DNA of 64,000 nt from Acetobacterium fimetarium (GTDB lineage Bacteria; Bacillota; Clostridia; Eubacteriales; Eubacteriaceae), in NCBI RefSeq assembly GCF_014284475.1, contig NZ_WJBC01000001.1, positions 186,001 through 250,000 on the forward strand, written 5' to 3'. The position numbers were made by a program, and so were the translations under genes. The notes beneath the pieces were generated by a model. It was not told where the DNA came from. It saw nothing but the letters and a program-made list of their open reading frames with translations, and did no database searches. Positions 44,303 to 52,557 of the stretch are shown piece after piece. Numbering within the stretch: the stretch's first letter is position 1; every line of letters starts with the position of its first letter.

Positions 44303-47300
44303 CTAGTATTTGTCCATTCCCATATCAAAATCATCCAGTATGATTTGCGGTTCAGCGTGAGCCTCAGATCTTTGTGGATCGCTTTGCGGTACTGAAACAG
44401 ACGAGCTGCCAGTTTGCTTTTCACCGCTGCCATCCTTTTTTAGCTGGAATTGTCCGATCATGGCTTTGAGTATCTGCGCCTGACTGGAAAGTTCTTCACT
44501 GGATGCTGCGCTCTGTTCCGCCGTTGCCGAGTTTGTCTGTACGACCACGGAAACCTGTTCGATTCCCTGCGTCACCTGAGCAATTTCAGCAGCCTGGTCA
44601 TTGGAAGCCTGGGCGATGCTGCCCACCAGATCCGTTACTTTTTCGATTTCTTTGAGTATTTTCATCAGGCTTTCGGCTGTTTCATTGGCGATTTTCGATC
44701 CGGTCTCCACCTTGTTAATCGAGCCTTCAATCAGCCCGGTTGTTTCCTGCGCCGCTTCAGCACTGCGTTTTGCCAGCGTCCGAACTTCTTCAGCCACAAC
44801 GGCAAAGCCTTTTCCGTGCTGTCCTGCCCGCGCCGCTTCAACCGCTGCATTCAGAGCCAGGATGTTGGTCTGGAAGGCGATATCGTCAATCACTTTAATG
44901 ATCTTTGAAATGTTTTTGGATGATTCGTTGATCTCTGCCATCGCCGCAACCATTTTTGTCATCTGCTCGTTGCCGATATCTGCGTTGGCGCGAACGCCGT
45001 GGGTGCGTTCATTGGCTTCATTGGCACTTTGCGCATTCCGTTTTGTTTCTCTGGAAACTTCTTCGATGGTAGCGGTGAGTTCCTGAATGGAACCGGCCTG
45101 TTCGGTTGTACCCTGAGAAAGTGCCTGTCCGCCGTCGGATATCTGGCTGGCTCCGACTTCAACCTGCTCGGCCGAATTGTCAATTTCGAACATGGTCTGG
45201 CTTAAACGTGTTGTAATCTCATTGATGGCCAGTTTGATGTTGACAAAATCGCCAAGATACTCATCGGTAATTTCCTGACTGAAATCGCCTTTGCTGATTT
45301 CTTCCAGCGTCGTGGAGATTTCATTGACATAACGCTTCAGGAAATCGATGGTTTTATTCATATCCCGTTTGATCATGCCGTTTTGTCCCTTGAAATCACC
45401 TTCCATAATGATATCCAGGTTTCCCTGGGACAACTCCTTCAGGACCCGGGATGCTTCGTTAACCGGCGCGATAATCGCGTCCAGGGTATTGTTGAAGCCT
45501 TCGATGACTTTTGCATATTCCCCCGGGAACCGGCTGACATCGCCGCGGTTGTTCAGATTGCCTTTAATGGCAGTTTCCGCCATTTTGTCGGTTTCCTCAA
45601 CCAGCATGGCGATGTTTTCAATCATGGCGATGAGACTTGGCACCAGTTGATCATTTTCACTTCGTTTTCCCTCTGACTGCAGCTGATCGAGATCACTCAT
45701 GTCCCCCGTTGCAATGTGATCGGCAATCCCAACGATATGCACCAGCTTGTCATGAACGTGGTTGATGGAATCCGCTATCTCGGCGTAAATCCCCTGGTAA
45801 TTTCCCTCGATTTTCACAGCGAAATCATTCTGGCTCATCAATGCCAGCACTTCATTGCCCTCTTTCAAGGCATTTAATCCGTCGACGCAGGCATTGATGT
45901 TCTTTTTCAGGCCATTGAAATCGCCCTTGTATTCTGTCGTGATCTTGGGCGGAATCCGCCCTTCACCAATTCGCTCAATCGATTTGTTGGCAACCTTCAA
46001 CGGTTTTTTGAAGGCATTGATGACGGAATTCAATCCGATGATAAAATCTTTGTACTTGCCCTTGTAATCGTCGATGTTTTCTTTGTAATCCCAATGCCCT
46101 TCAATTGTTGATTTTTCGACATTCCTGACCCCGTCATACACTTTGTTCATTTCTTTGATGACAGCATTGAGCGAATGGGACAGCACATCTTTTTCCGACA
46201 TCGGTTCAATTTCGACGGTAAAATCACCTTCGGCCAATCGCTGCGCCGCCTGGGCCTGAAGTTTTCTGTTTGCAGTCATTTCAATGAAGGCATCCGCCAA
46301 TTGGGTGATTTCATCATTTCCGACCGATTCCACTTCCACATCAGTGTCACCAAGTGCCAGCTCTTTGGCGGTTTTACTCAGTCTGATGATCGGTGCGGAA
46401 ATGCGTCTGGCCAGTAGATAATAGGATGCCGCTGCGCCAATCAGGAACACAAGCAGAGAGGCGAAAATGATCGTCTTCATCAGTGCCGCAACCGGCGTCA
46501 TCACATTGCTTTGATCTTCGGTAACGATGAGGGTCCATGTCGTTCCGGGAATCGGCGCCGTAGCTCCGACTTTTGTCTTATTTTCATATTGGTAGGTGAT
46601 TTCACCTGTTTTTCCGGTTCCCAACGCCTGCAGCGCTGTTCCCAAACTTCCCCAGGTCTGATCGTTTTGCGGATCTTTAAAAATATTGACCTGATCCAGA
46701 ATGACCTGGTCGTCAGGATAGGCCATCATGCCACCATCTGAATTGACAACAAGGCCGAATTTGACTTTGCCATCGCCCAAAGCGTTGGTTGTGTCTTTCA
46801 GAAAAGTCGGATCGCGTCGACCGACCAGCAGGCCGACCACCTGGCCATTGCTTTTTATCGGTGCAACATCAAAGACCACCGGTAGTTTTGTCACCTTGCT
46901 GATCGCAACATCTGAAATAGCCTTATCTCCCTTGAATCCTGCGTTGTACCAATATTCGCCCCAGGAGTCAAACTCGCCGCCGCCAACGATATATTTTGCA
47001 TGCCCATTCAGATCCATGATGGCGATATCCTGATAGCCGAGCGCCGTTGCGTCCCCGGACACGATGGTCTGCGCCGTTGCGTAATCCATTGTCTCAAGAC
47101 CCGGTCGTTTCGCAACTTCAGCCAGGGTTGCGAGATTCCCGCTGATAATTGCCCCGATATGAGAAGCACCTTCAGTCGCATATTGCTGTGCCGCCTGATT
47201 TGACTGGGTTGAAATCGCATTCGAACCGATCGTATATGATATCAATCCCAAAACGACGACGGCAATCGCTAGAAGCATCAGATTGAAAAAGACGATTTTT

Positions 47301-47386
47301 CCCGTCAATTTCAGATTATTCTGCCTTTTTGCTTTATCCATTGTCCTGCTTTCTGGCTGCTTCACGCTTGTTTCCATTTCATCCAT
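44303..47386 (-). CDS. Methyl-accepting chemotaxis protein with dCache domain and HAMP array
   Basis: A 1027-residue chemoreceptor. Helix 1 lies near 30-52, the extracellular ligand-binding dCache domain at about 55-310 (YQDIAIMDLNGHAKYI, GEYWYNAGFKGDKAISDV, PVVFDVAPIKSNGQVVGLL), and helix 2 near 315-335. It is followed by an unusually long cytoplasmic series of HAMP-like repeats up to about 725, then the signalling hairpin ([20 protein letters not shown]). The dCache type often binds amino acids or other small molecules; the ligand is unknown. The tail ends AEPQIILDDFDMGMDKY, as in the neighbouring receptor. ATG 47386 has AGGAG 10 bases upstream. No che genes are adjacent. Confidence 0.92.
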   Translation of the reverse strand: MDEMETSVKQPESRTMDKAKRQNNLKLTGKIVFFNLMLLAIAVVVLGLISYTIGSNAISTQSNQAAQQYATEGASHIGAIISGNLATLAEVAKRPGLETMDYATAQTIVSGDATALGYQDIAIMDLNGHAKYIVGGGEFDSWGEYWYNAGFKGDKAISDVAISKVTKLPVVFDVAPIKSNGQVVGLLVGRRDPTFLKDTTNALGDGKVKFGLVVNSDGGMMAYPDDQVILDQVNIFKDPQNDQTWGSLGTALQALGTGKTGEITYQYENKTKVGATAPIPGTTWTLIVTEDQSNVMTPVAALMKTIIFASLLVFLIGAAASYYLLARRISAPIIRLSKTAKELALGDTDVEVESVGNDEITQLADAFIEMTANRKLQAQAAQRLAEGDFTVEIEPMSEKDVLSHSLNAVIKEMNKVYDGVRNVEKSTIEGHWDYKENIDDYKGKYKDFIIGLNSVINAFKKPLKVANKSIERIGEGRIPPKITTEYKGDFNGLKKNINACVDGLNALKEGNEVLALMSQNDFAVKIEGNYQGIYAEIADSINHVHDKLVHIVGIADHIATGDMSDLDQLQSEGKRSENDQLVPSLIAMIENIAMLVEETDKMAETAIKGNLNNRGDVSRFPGEYAKVIEGFNNTLDAIIAPVNEASRVLKELSQGNLDIIMEGDFKGQNGMIKRDMNKTIDFLKRYVNEISTTLEEISKGDFSQEITDEYLGDFVNIKLAINEITTRLSQTMFEIDNSAEQVEVGASQISDGGQALSQGTTEQAGSIQELTATIEEVSRETKRNAQSANEANERTHGVRANADIGNEQMTKMVAAMAEINESSKNISKIIKVIDDIAFQTNILALNAAVEAARAGQHGKGFAVVAEEVRTLAKRSAEAAQETTGLIEGSINKVETGSKIANETAESLMKILKEIEKVTDLVGSIAQASNDQAAEIAQVTQGIEQVSVVVQTNSATAEQSAASSEELSSQAQILKAMIGQFQLKKDGSGEKQTGSSSVSVPQSDPQRSEAHAEPQIILDDFDMGMDKY

Positions 47387-47633
47387 TTAATTCTGACTCC
47401 TTATCTTGATTTTCATGTTGATTTCCTGAATCACTCTGTTTATTCAGCTCTCGACCAAATAAAACCAACCAGTAAAAACATAAAATGCGTTTTTTTGCGA
47501 TTTCAGCACCTCCCCTGATTTTGAAATATTATCTCTACCTGTCTATATAAATACAATTCATTATATTCCCGTTTCTTTATATTGTCCATATCAAATTGAA
47601 TAATCGTTAACGATTACGATATCTGCGCACCCC

Positions 47634-47666
47634 AAAAAAACAGAACTGCTCGGCAGTTCTATTTTT
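47634..47666 (-). terminator. Minus-strand terminator
   Basis: AGAACTG/CAGTTCT stem followed on the minus strand by GTTTTTTTGGGG, just after the DUF4391 gene. The other ~240 bp before the chemoreceptor start are AT-rich and hold only its likely promoter. Confidence 0.75.
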
Positions 47667-47681
47667 CTTTTTATTCGGCTT

Positions 47682-48476
47682 TTATCCCTCTTCCATTTTA
47701 ATCACAACATTGGGAAACATGACTTTGATTCTTTCGAGATTGTCCAGCGGCAGCCCTTCCATTTCCGGTTGAAATACTTCCGCCGCTTTCGTCTTTGCTG
47801 ACTGGAGCATCTGCATTTCCGCTTTCACACTGCGCAGCTCGCGCATGAGCTGCAGCTGCCGGTTGAATGTCGTTTCATGGTCAAGCTGGTTTTCCAGTTC
47901 ACTGGCAGCGGCTGTCAGTTTTTCCAGTCTGTCTGCAGTTTCGGAGTCCGGTTCGGTCACCGCTGTTATTTCGTCCGCCATCACCCAGGCCGCGTGGTCC
48001 AGCGGGACGGGAACGCCGGTAATCTGCATGATGAAATTTTTATAGATCTGATCCAGATCCGGTCCCTGGACATTCAGCACCAATTCCTCGTAGGGCATCC
48101 AGCTGGTCTGACTATAGGTTTTAAGCGACCATTCATCGGTGCTGTTGCCGGTTTCTCTGCTGCCGCACCAGAGCTGCCCCCATTCTTCGTAGCGGACAAT
48201 AAAGACCGTGAAATGATCGATTTCCCGGTTCAGAATTTCAAACAGCATCTGACTGTTTGCCTGCCGTTTCAAAATGATCTCGATGACCGCTATTTCGGCA
48301 ACATTTTTTCCCCGCCTGACCGCCATGGTCTCCGGCGAAAGCCGATGCGTCCAGACCATGCTGATAATTTCATCGTTGAACGGTCTGGTCAATACGCCGG
48401 ATTTATTCAGATATTTCGACAAAATTTCTTTGGGAATTGATTTATTAACCTCAGTGCTTGCCGGCAGCCTGATCAT
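47682..48476 (-). CDS. DUF4391 domain protein
   Basis: A 264-residue protein matching DUF4391: it starts MIRLPASTEVNKSIPKE, has NDEIISMVWTHRLSPETM, and later VIEIILKRQ and FTVFIVRYEEWGQLWCGS. Residues 195-245 are a coiled coil (LEKLTAAASELENQLDHETT). Elsewhere the gene sits next to SNF2 helicases and DNA methylases of restriction-like islands; no such neighbour is present here, so it is an orphan. I use ATG 48476, which matches family N-termini; an in-frame TTG at 48506 lacks a good ribosome site. Confidence 0.75.
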   Translation of the reverse strand: MIRLPASTEVNKSIPKEILSKYLNKSGVLTRPFNDEIISMVWTHRLSPETMAVRRGKNVAEIAVIEIILKRQANSQMLFEILNREIDHFTVFIVRYEEWGQLWCGSRETGNSTDEWSLKTYSQTSWMPYEELVLNVQGPDLDQIYKNFIMQITGVPVPLDHAAWVMADEITAVTEPDSETADRLEKLTAAASELENQLDHETTFNRQLQLMRELRSVKAEMQMLQSAKTKAAEVFQPEMEGLPLDNLERIKVMFPNVVIKMEEG

Positions 48477-48506
48477 GCCATCACCGTTACCTTTCTTACA
48501 TTTCAA

Positions 48507-48820
48507 TTACTGAACTGATCGGATGCCTGATCTCTTAGCACCCCGCGTTTTCATGCAACGGTTTTTAAACCGCTGTCTGTTACTATTATAATCATCGGCT
48601 GGATCGTTAAATTATTTAGGTATTTTTCCTGGCAGTGACTGCCGCATGCCTTCCTTAATTCCGATCTTCTGCCGCCGCCGTTTTTTTTTATAAAATGATT
48701 AATTTCGCATTAACTTTCACATATCTGGGTATCTATTATAGGAACGAAAAAATAGTTTCGCGTAAACTGGCAGCAAAGCTGACTCACAATTGATTATAAT
48801 TCAGACAAGGAGGTTTTAAG
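48507..48820. other. Intergenic region with family A arm relic
   Basis: About 310 bp between the divergent DUF4391 and TusA genes. It contains AGTTTCGCGTAAACTGGCAGC and AAAGCTGACTCAC at 48754-48790, the outer arm of a family A repeat without its central palindrome. No gene or clear promoter boxes were resolved. Confidence 0.5.
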
Positions 48821-49042
48821 ATGGCTGAAATACATGTGGATGTGAGAGGAGAAACCTGTCCGGTTCCCTTGGTTGAAATGAGAAAGGCAGTCAAAAAAGC
48901 ACAGCCCGGTGATGTCATCGCGATCACCGGCGATAATGCGGCATCGAAAAAAGAAATACCCATGGCCGCGGAGGCATTATCGCTGGCAGTGCTTGGCATT
49001 GAAGACAATGACAAAACCTGGACGATCAAGATTCAAAGATAA
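48821..49042 (+). CDS. TusA/SirA-family sulfur carrier
   Basis: A 73-residue protein with the TusA motif CPVPLVEMRKA at residues 13-23; Cys13 carries persulfide sulfur. The rest shows the two-layer sandwich pattern (GDVIAITGDNAASKKEIPMA). It relays sulfur between a cysteine desulfurase and acceptors. The start follows AAGGAGG. It leads a four-gene operon with DsrE-like, NifS-like and IscU-MIP18 genes, with spacers of only 12-13 bp. Confidence 0.92.
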   Translation: MAEIHVDVRGETCPVPLVEMRKAVKKAQPGDVIAITGDNAASKKEIPMAAEALSLAVLGIEDNDKTWTIKIQR

Positions 49043-49055
49043 GGAGGTTCTTCAA

Positions 49056-49475
49056 TTGGCTGACAAAACAACCATCATTGTTCAAAGTGGCGATATGGAC
49101 AAACTGTACAGTGCGCTGATCGTATCCAACGGATCACTGGCGATGGGCATGGAAGTATCGCTATACTTCACTTTCTGGGGCCTGCTGCGTCTCAAGAAAG
49201 GCGGATTGAATAGCGGTCCGCTGTCAAAAATGCACTTTCTGGGTTTGGGTAAAAAGATGATGCTGGGACGAATGAAAAAAAACAACGTCGCCTCGCTGGA
49301 ACGGCTGATGGCCGATTTCAAGGAATTGGGCGGAAAAATCATCGCCTGCGAAATGACGATGGATATCATGGGGCTTACTCGGGCAGATCTTGAAGAAAAA
49401 TATATCGATGAATACGGCGCTGTTGGTACCTACATACAGGAAGCCAGAAATTCAGCAATCACGTTGTTTATTTAA
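49056..49475 (+). CDS. DsrE/DsrF-like sulfur-transfer family protein
   Basis: A 139-residue protein with the DsrE-like fold: TTIIVQSGDMDKLYSALIVS at the start, a hydrophobic MGMEVSLYFTFWGLLRL, and FKELGGKIIACEMTMDIMGL near 90-110. Cys in IACEMTMD is at the position where DsrE-type proteins bind sulfur. The start is TTG at 49056, seven bases after AAGGAGG; a longer open frame exists upstream but lies inside tusA. It probably accepts sulfur from the TusA-like protein. The family is also called DrsE/DsrH-like or peroxiredoxin-like in databases. Confidence 0.85.
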   Translation: MADKTTIIVQSGDMDKLYSALIVSNGSLAMGMEVSLYFTFWGLLRLKKGGLNSGPLSKMHFLGLGKKMMLGRMKKNNVASLERLMADFKELGGKIIACEMTMDIMGLTRADLEEKYIDEYGAVGTYIQEARNSAITLFI

Positions 49476-49487
49476 AGGAGGAAAAGC

Positions 49488-50651
49488 ATGGAAAAATCAT
49501 ATTACCTGGATAACGCTTCGGCAACCAGGCTTGACGAGGCCGTTCTGGAAGCAATGATGCCCTACTTTTTTAAAACCTATTCTGTGGCCACTTCAGAATT
49601 CGGCTATTCCAGCGGGGTAGAAGCCCGCGACGCGATGGAGGAGGCCCGCGGGAAACTGGCAGCATTTATGGGCGCGGATCAAAAAGAGTTCATCTTCACA
49701 TCAGGCAGCACCGAATCGAGCAATTTAGCGCTCAAAGGGGTTGCGAAGGCGCTGGGTGAAAAAAAAGGCAAGCACCTGATTGTATCAAAAATCGAAGATT
49801 TTCCGGTCCTATACAGTGCCAGAACCTTGGAAAAAGAAGGGTTTACGGTTGACTACCTTGATGTCGACGAAGATGGCTTCGTCAATCTGGATACCCTGCG
49901 GGAATTGATAACCGATGAAACGATCCTCGTTTCCATCCAGCATGGCAATCAGGAAATCGGCACCATCCAGGATATTAAAGCCATTGCTACCCTATGTCAT
50001 GAAAAAGGCGTTCTTTTTCATACCGATGCCACGCATACCTTTGCCAGAGTCCCTCTGGATGTCAGCGAAATACCCGTGGATCTGGTAACGGTATCGGCGC
50101 ACACGATTCATGGGCCAAAAGGCATCGGCGGGCTTTATATTCGGAATAAAACGCACATCGCCAAAATAATGGATGGCGGTTTTCAGGAATTTGATCTGCG
50201 TGGCGGCATGGATAACATTCCCGGGGCGGTGGGATTCGCCAAAGCTATCGAGCTGGTGACCCCGGAAGAGAACCTTCATCTCAAAGAGATGCGTGATAAA
50301 ATAATTGAACTGGTGTTTGAAAAAATACCCCACGTGAAATTGAATGGCCATCCCACTAAAAGAACGCCTCAAAATGCCAATATCTCATTTAGTTATGTGG
50401 AAGGGGAATCCGTCACGCTGCACCTTGACATGTATGGCATTGCGGTAAGCACTGGTTCGGCCTGTTTCAGCCGATCGCTGGAAGCCAGTCATGTGATCAT
50501 GCGAATTGGCGGCGATCATGAACGGGCTCATGGTTCCATTCGCATGACAATTGGGCGGTTTAACACCATCGATGAGATCATCTTTGTTGTTGAGACCCTG
50601 ACAAAAGTAGTGGCCGCATTAAGAGAATTCAGCTCTTTGGGCAAAGAATAG
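49488..50651 (+). CDS. Cysteine desulfurase (NifS/IscS-like) with altered active-site His
   Basis: A 387-residue PLP enzyme that takes sulfur from cysteine. Landmarks: YYLDNASATRLDEAV at the start, SGSTESSNLALKG near 72, HGNQEIGT near 152, PLP lysine K211 in SAHTIHGPKGIGGLYI, and catalytic C326 in STGSACFSRSLEASHV. Where IscS and NifS have IEH-x-AVL with a His stacking on PLP, this protein has KIEDFPVL, so the His is replaced by Asp. The HxDA segment reads HTDATHTF. It may be a specialised desulfurase serving the adjacent TusA and IscU-like partners. The start follows AAAGGAGG. No IscR or SUF genes are nearby. Confidence 0.9.
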   Translation: MEKSYYLDNASATRLDEAVLEAMMPYFFKTYSVATSEFGYSSGVEARDAMEEARGKLAAFMGADQKEFIFTSGSTESSNLALKGVAKALGEKKGKHLIVSKIEDFPVLYSARTLEKEGFTVDYLDVDEDGFVNLDTLRELITDETILVSIQHGNQEIGTIQDIKAIATLCHEKGVLFHTDATHTFARVPLDVSEIPVDLVTVSAHTIHGPKGIGGLYIRNKTHIAKIMDGGFQEFDLRGGMDNIPGAVGFAKAIELVTPEENLHLKEMRDKIIELVFEKIPHVKLNGHPTKRTPQNANISFSYVEGESVTLHLDMYGIAVSTGSACFSRSLEASHVIMRIGGDHERAHGSIRMTIGRFNTIDEIIFVVETLTKVVAALREFSSLGKE

Positions 50652-50663
50652 GAGGAACTAAAA

Positions 50664-51299
50664 ATGCCAAGTCCATACAATGATATTGTTCTGGAACATT
50701 TCAAAAATCCCAGGAACACTGGAAGAATCGAGAATCCCGACGGCAAAGCCACGGAAGGCAGCCCCGCCTGCGGCGACATGGTTTCATTGTACCTCATGGT
50801 GGACCCGGAAACAAAAATCATCACCGACATCAAATTTGAATCCTACGGCTGCGCTTCAAATATCGCAACCGGATCCATTATCACCGAACTGGCCAAGGGC
50901 AAAACGATAGAAGAAGCGAAGAAAATCACCTGGAAAGAAGCTTCGGATGCCTTGGGCGGGCTGCCGAAAATCAAGGCCCACTGCTCGGTGCTGGCGGTGG
51001 AAGTCCTGCGGTCTGCGATTCTCAACTATGAAGAAAAACATGGCCTGATCACCAGTAAAGAAGTCACCACCGAAGAAATCGTCCGAAAACGCCTTAAGAA
51101 AGTCATGAATCCGATCAAGGGACTGGACATGGTGGCCACGCATCTGGTCAAGGAAATTGAAATCAAGGATGGCGTCGTCCGCATCCTGATCGACCTGCCG
51201 GCCGATCATCAGTTCGCCAATTCCATCAAGGAAGATGCCATTGAAAAGATTGAGTCGCTCTGGGATATCGACAAGGCCGTTGTTGAATTCACTGACTGA
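50664..51299 (+). CDS. IscU-type scaffold fused to a MIP18 (DUF59) domain
   Basis: A 211-residue protein. Residues 1-125 are an IscU/NifU-N scaffold with its three cysteines: C36 (SPACGDM), C63 (YGCASN) and C107 (KAHCSVL). After a linker (about 126-142), residues 143-211 form a MIP18/DUF59-type domain: VMNPIKGLDMVATHLV and LIDLPADHQFANSIKEDA. MIP18 proteins such as SufT and the ApbC N-terminus help mature or deliver Fe-S clusters. The fusion would couple cluster assembly and delivery. AGGAGG precedes the start, 12 bp after the desulfurase stop. It is the last gene of the sulfur-relay operon. Confidence 0.9.
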   Translation: MPSPYNDIVLEHFKNPRNTGRIENPDGKATEGSPACGDMVSLYLMVDPETKIITDIKFESYGCASNIATGSIITELAKGKTIEEAKKITWKEASDALGGLPKIKAHCSVLAVEVLRSAILNYEEKHGLITSKEVTTEEIVRKRLKKVMNPIKGLDMVATHLVKEIEIKDGVVRILIDLPADHQFANSIKEDAIEKIESLWDIDKAVVEFTD

Positions 51300-51352
51300 T
51301 TCATAATCATGGTCCGAAGACCGGATTCGGAGTAAGCGCCTTAACCCTAAAA

Positions 51353-51396
51353 AGAGCCGCTGCGAATGGACGTTCACTGGTCCATTCGAGCGGCTA
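51353..51396 (-). terminator. Hairpin between convergent operons
   Basis: AGCCGCT-GCGAATGGAC pairs with GTCCATTCG-AGCGGCT (one bulged base). On the minus strand it is followed by CTTTTTAGGG, so it terminates the His-rich gene. The adjacent 51397-51439 is a family A arm relic (ATTGGTTCGTGCGAAAC). Confidence 0.75.
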
Positions 51397-51434
51397 TTGG
51401 TTCGTGCGAAACTGACCGTAACTGTTCGCAAACG

Positions 51435-51908
51435 TTACTGGTTGATATACGCCTTAAACGCCTCGGTGAGGATGCCTTCGAGCTGCTCCGGTTCGACACA
51501 GAATACGATGGCTACCCCTTCAACTTTGCAGGACGATGCTTTGACATCGCGTTTGTTTGATTCCTCTTCCGTAATCGAAATCATACAGCTTTCCCCTTCC
51601 GATGCCAGAACCGCCTTGATGTGCCCAATGATGCCGCCGCGGCTGACCACTTCTTTTGCCACTTGTTTCAGTAAACCATCAAGAATCGCTGCCGCTTCTT
51701 GATAGGATTTTTCAATACGGAAGGTGTACGAGCCGACAATGCTCATATCGTGGGTTGTGACCGTAATGGGTTTGTGTTCATGATGATGGTGATGCTCTGA
51801 CTCATGATGGTGTTCCGGTTCGCAGTGATGGTCATGATGATGCTCATCATGGCACCCGCAGCCGCAGTTTTCATCATGTTCGTGATGTTTGACCTGTTCG
51901 CTTTTCAA
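51435..51908 (-). CDS. Histidine-rich putative metal-binding protein
   Basis: A 157-residue protein in two parts. Residues 8-46 are packed with His and acidic residues and a CGCGC cluster (HEHDENCGCGCHDEHHHDHH), a metal-storage or chaperone tail as in HypB, UreE or ZinT-like proteins. Residues 50-157 form an alpha/beta domain of unknown family (SIVGSYTFRIEKSYQEAAAI, SEGESCMISITEEES). The start is TTG at 51908, overlapping the TGA of the CobW-like GTPase, with AAGGAG nine bases upstream, so the two are coupled. It probably binds zinc, nickel or cobalt for the adjacent GTPase. Confidence 0.8.
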   Translation of the reverse strand: MKSEQVKHHEHDENCGCGCHDEHHHDHHCEPEHHHESEHHHHHEHKPITVTTHDMSIVGSYTFRIEKSYQEAAAILDGLLKQVAKEVVSRGGIIGHIKAVLASEGESCMISITEEESNKRDVKASSCKVEGVAIVFCVEPEQLEGILTEAFKAYINQ

Positions 51909-52525
51909 ATTGACTCACTCCTTTTTGCCTTGCCCAGCATGGCATCAAATACGTCGTACCCGATCATCCCGGCAGCGCTGACGCGGAAAAACTGCGCACT
52001 GTTGTTGAAGGTCCGAATCGATGCTTCAACTTCAGCCAGGGTCCCCTCATCGACCATGTCCACTTTATTGACCAGAATAACATCGGCTACATCAAGCTGG
52101 TCTTTCAGCAGCATTTCCATCGGTCGCAGCAACCTTTTCCAGCGCTTGGCGTCGGTCACACAGACGACCCCGCAGTCAACTTCCGGCACGCACTGAACGA
52201 TCGTCTTCCTGATAATATCCGGATAGGCCACGCCGGTCGCCTCCATGATGATGATCTCCGGATTCATCTCCGCGATGATTTTTCGCAGACCGAAGACCAG
52301 TTCTCCAGACATCGTGCAGCAGACGCAGCCCGAAAACAGATTTTCCACTTTGTAGCCGGTATTTTTCAGTAGCTTGTCATCAACGCTGACTTCCCCGATC
52401 TCATTCTCCAGGATGACAACTTTTGCAGCGTTCTCGGGGTTGCTGCCGGCGATGTATTTTGCCAGTTGGATGACAACACTGGTTTTTCCTGATCCCAAAA
52501 ATCCGCCCAGAACAATAATTTTCAT
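51905..52525 (-). CDS. CobW/HypB-type metallochaperone GTPase (short form)
   Basis: A 206-residue G3E-family GTPase. Walker A is GGFLGSGKTS (7-16), the CxCC metal motif is GCVCC at 66-70, Walker B/G3 is the EIIIMEATGVAYP region near 92, and the G4 motif is NKVD near 150. Long CobW proteins have a C-terminal domain that is missing here. GTP hydrolysis would drive metal loading into a client. The adjacent genes, a His-rich protein and a UroD-type methyltransferase that needs zinc or another metal, suggest the methyltransferase is the client (inference). The start is ATG 52525 behind AGGTG; an in-frame GTG at 52534 overlaps that site. Confidence 0.88.
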   Translation of the reverse strand: MKIIVLGGFLGSGKTSVVIQLAKYIAGSNPENAAKVVILENEIGEVSVDDKLLKNTGYKVENLFSGCVCCTMSGELVFGLRKIIAEMNPEIIIMEATGVAYPDIIRKTIVQCVPEVDCGVVCVTDAKRWKRLLRPMEMLLKDQLDVADVILVNKVDMVDEGTLAEVEASIRTFNNSAQFFRVSAAGMIGYDVFDAMLGKAKRSESI

Positions 52526-52557
52526 TTTATTCACCTGATTTTTTTATTTGGAATGTT

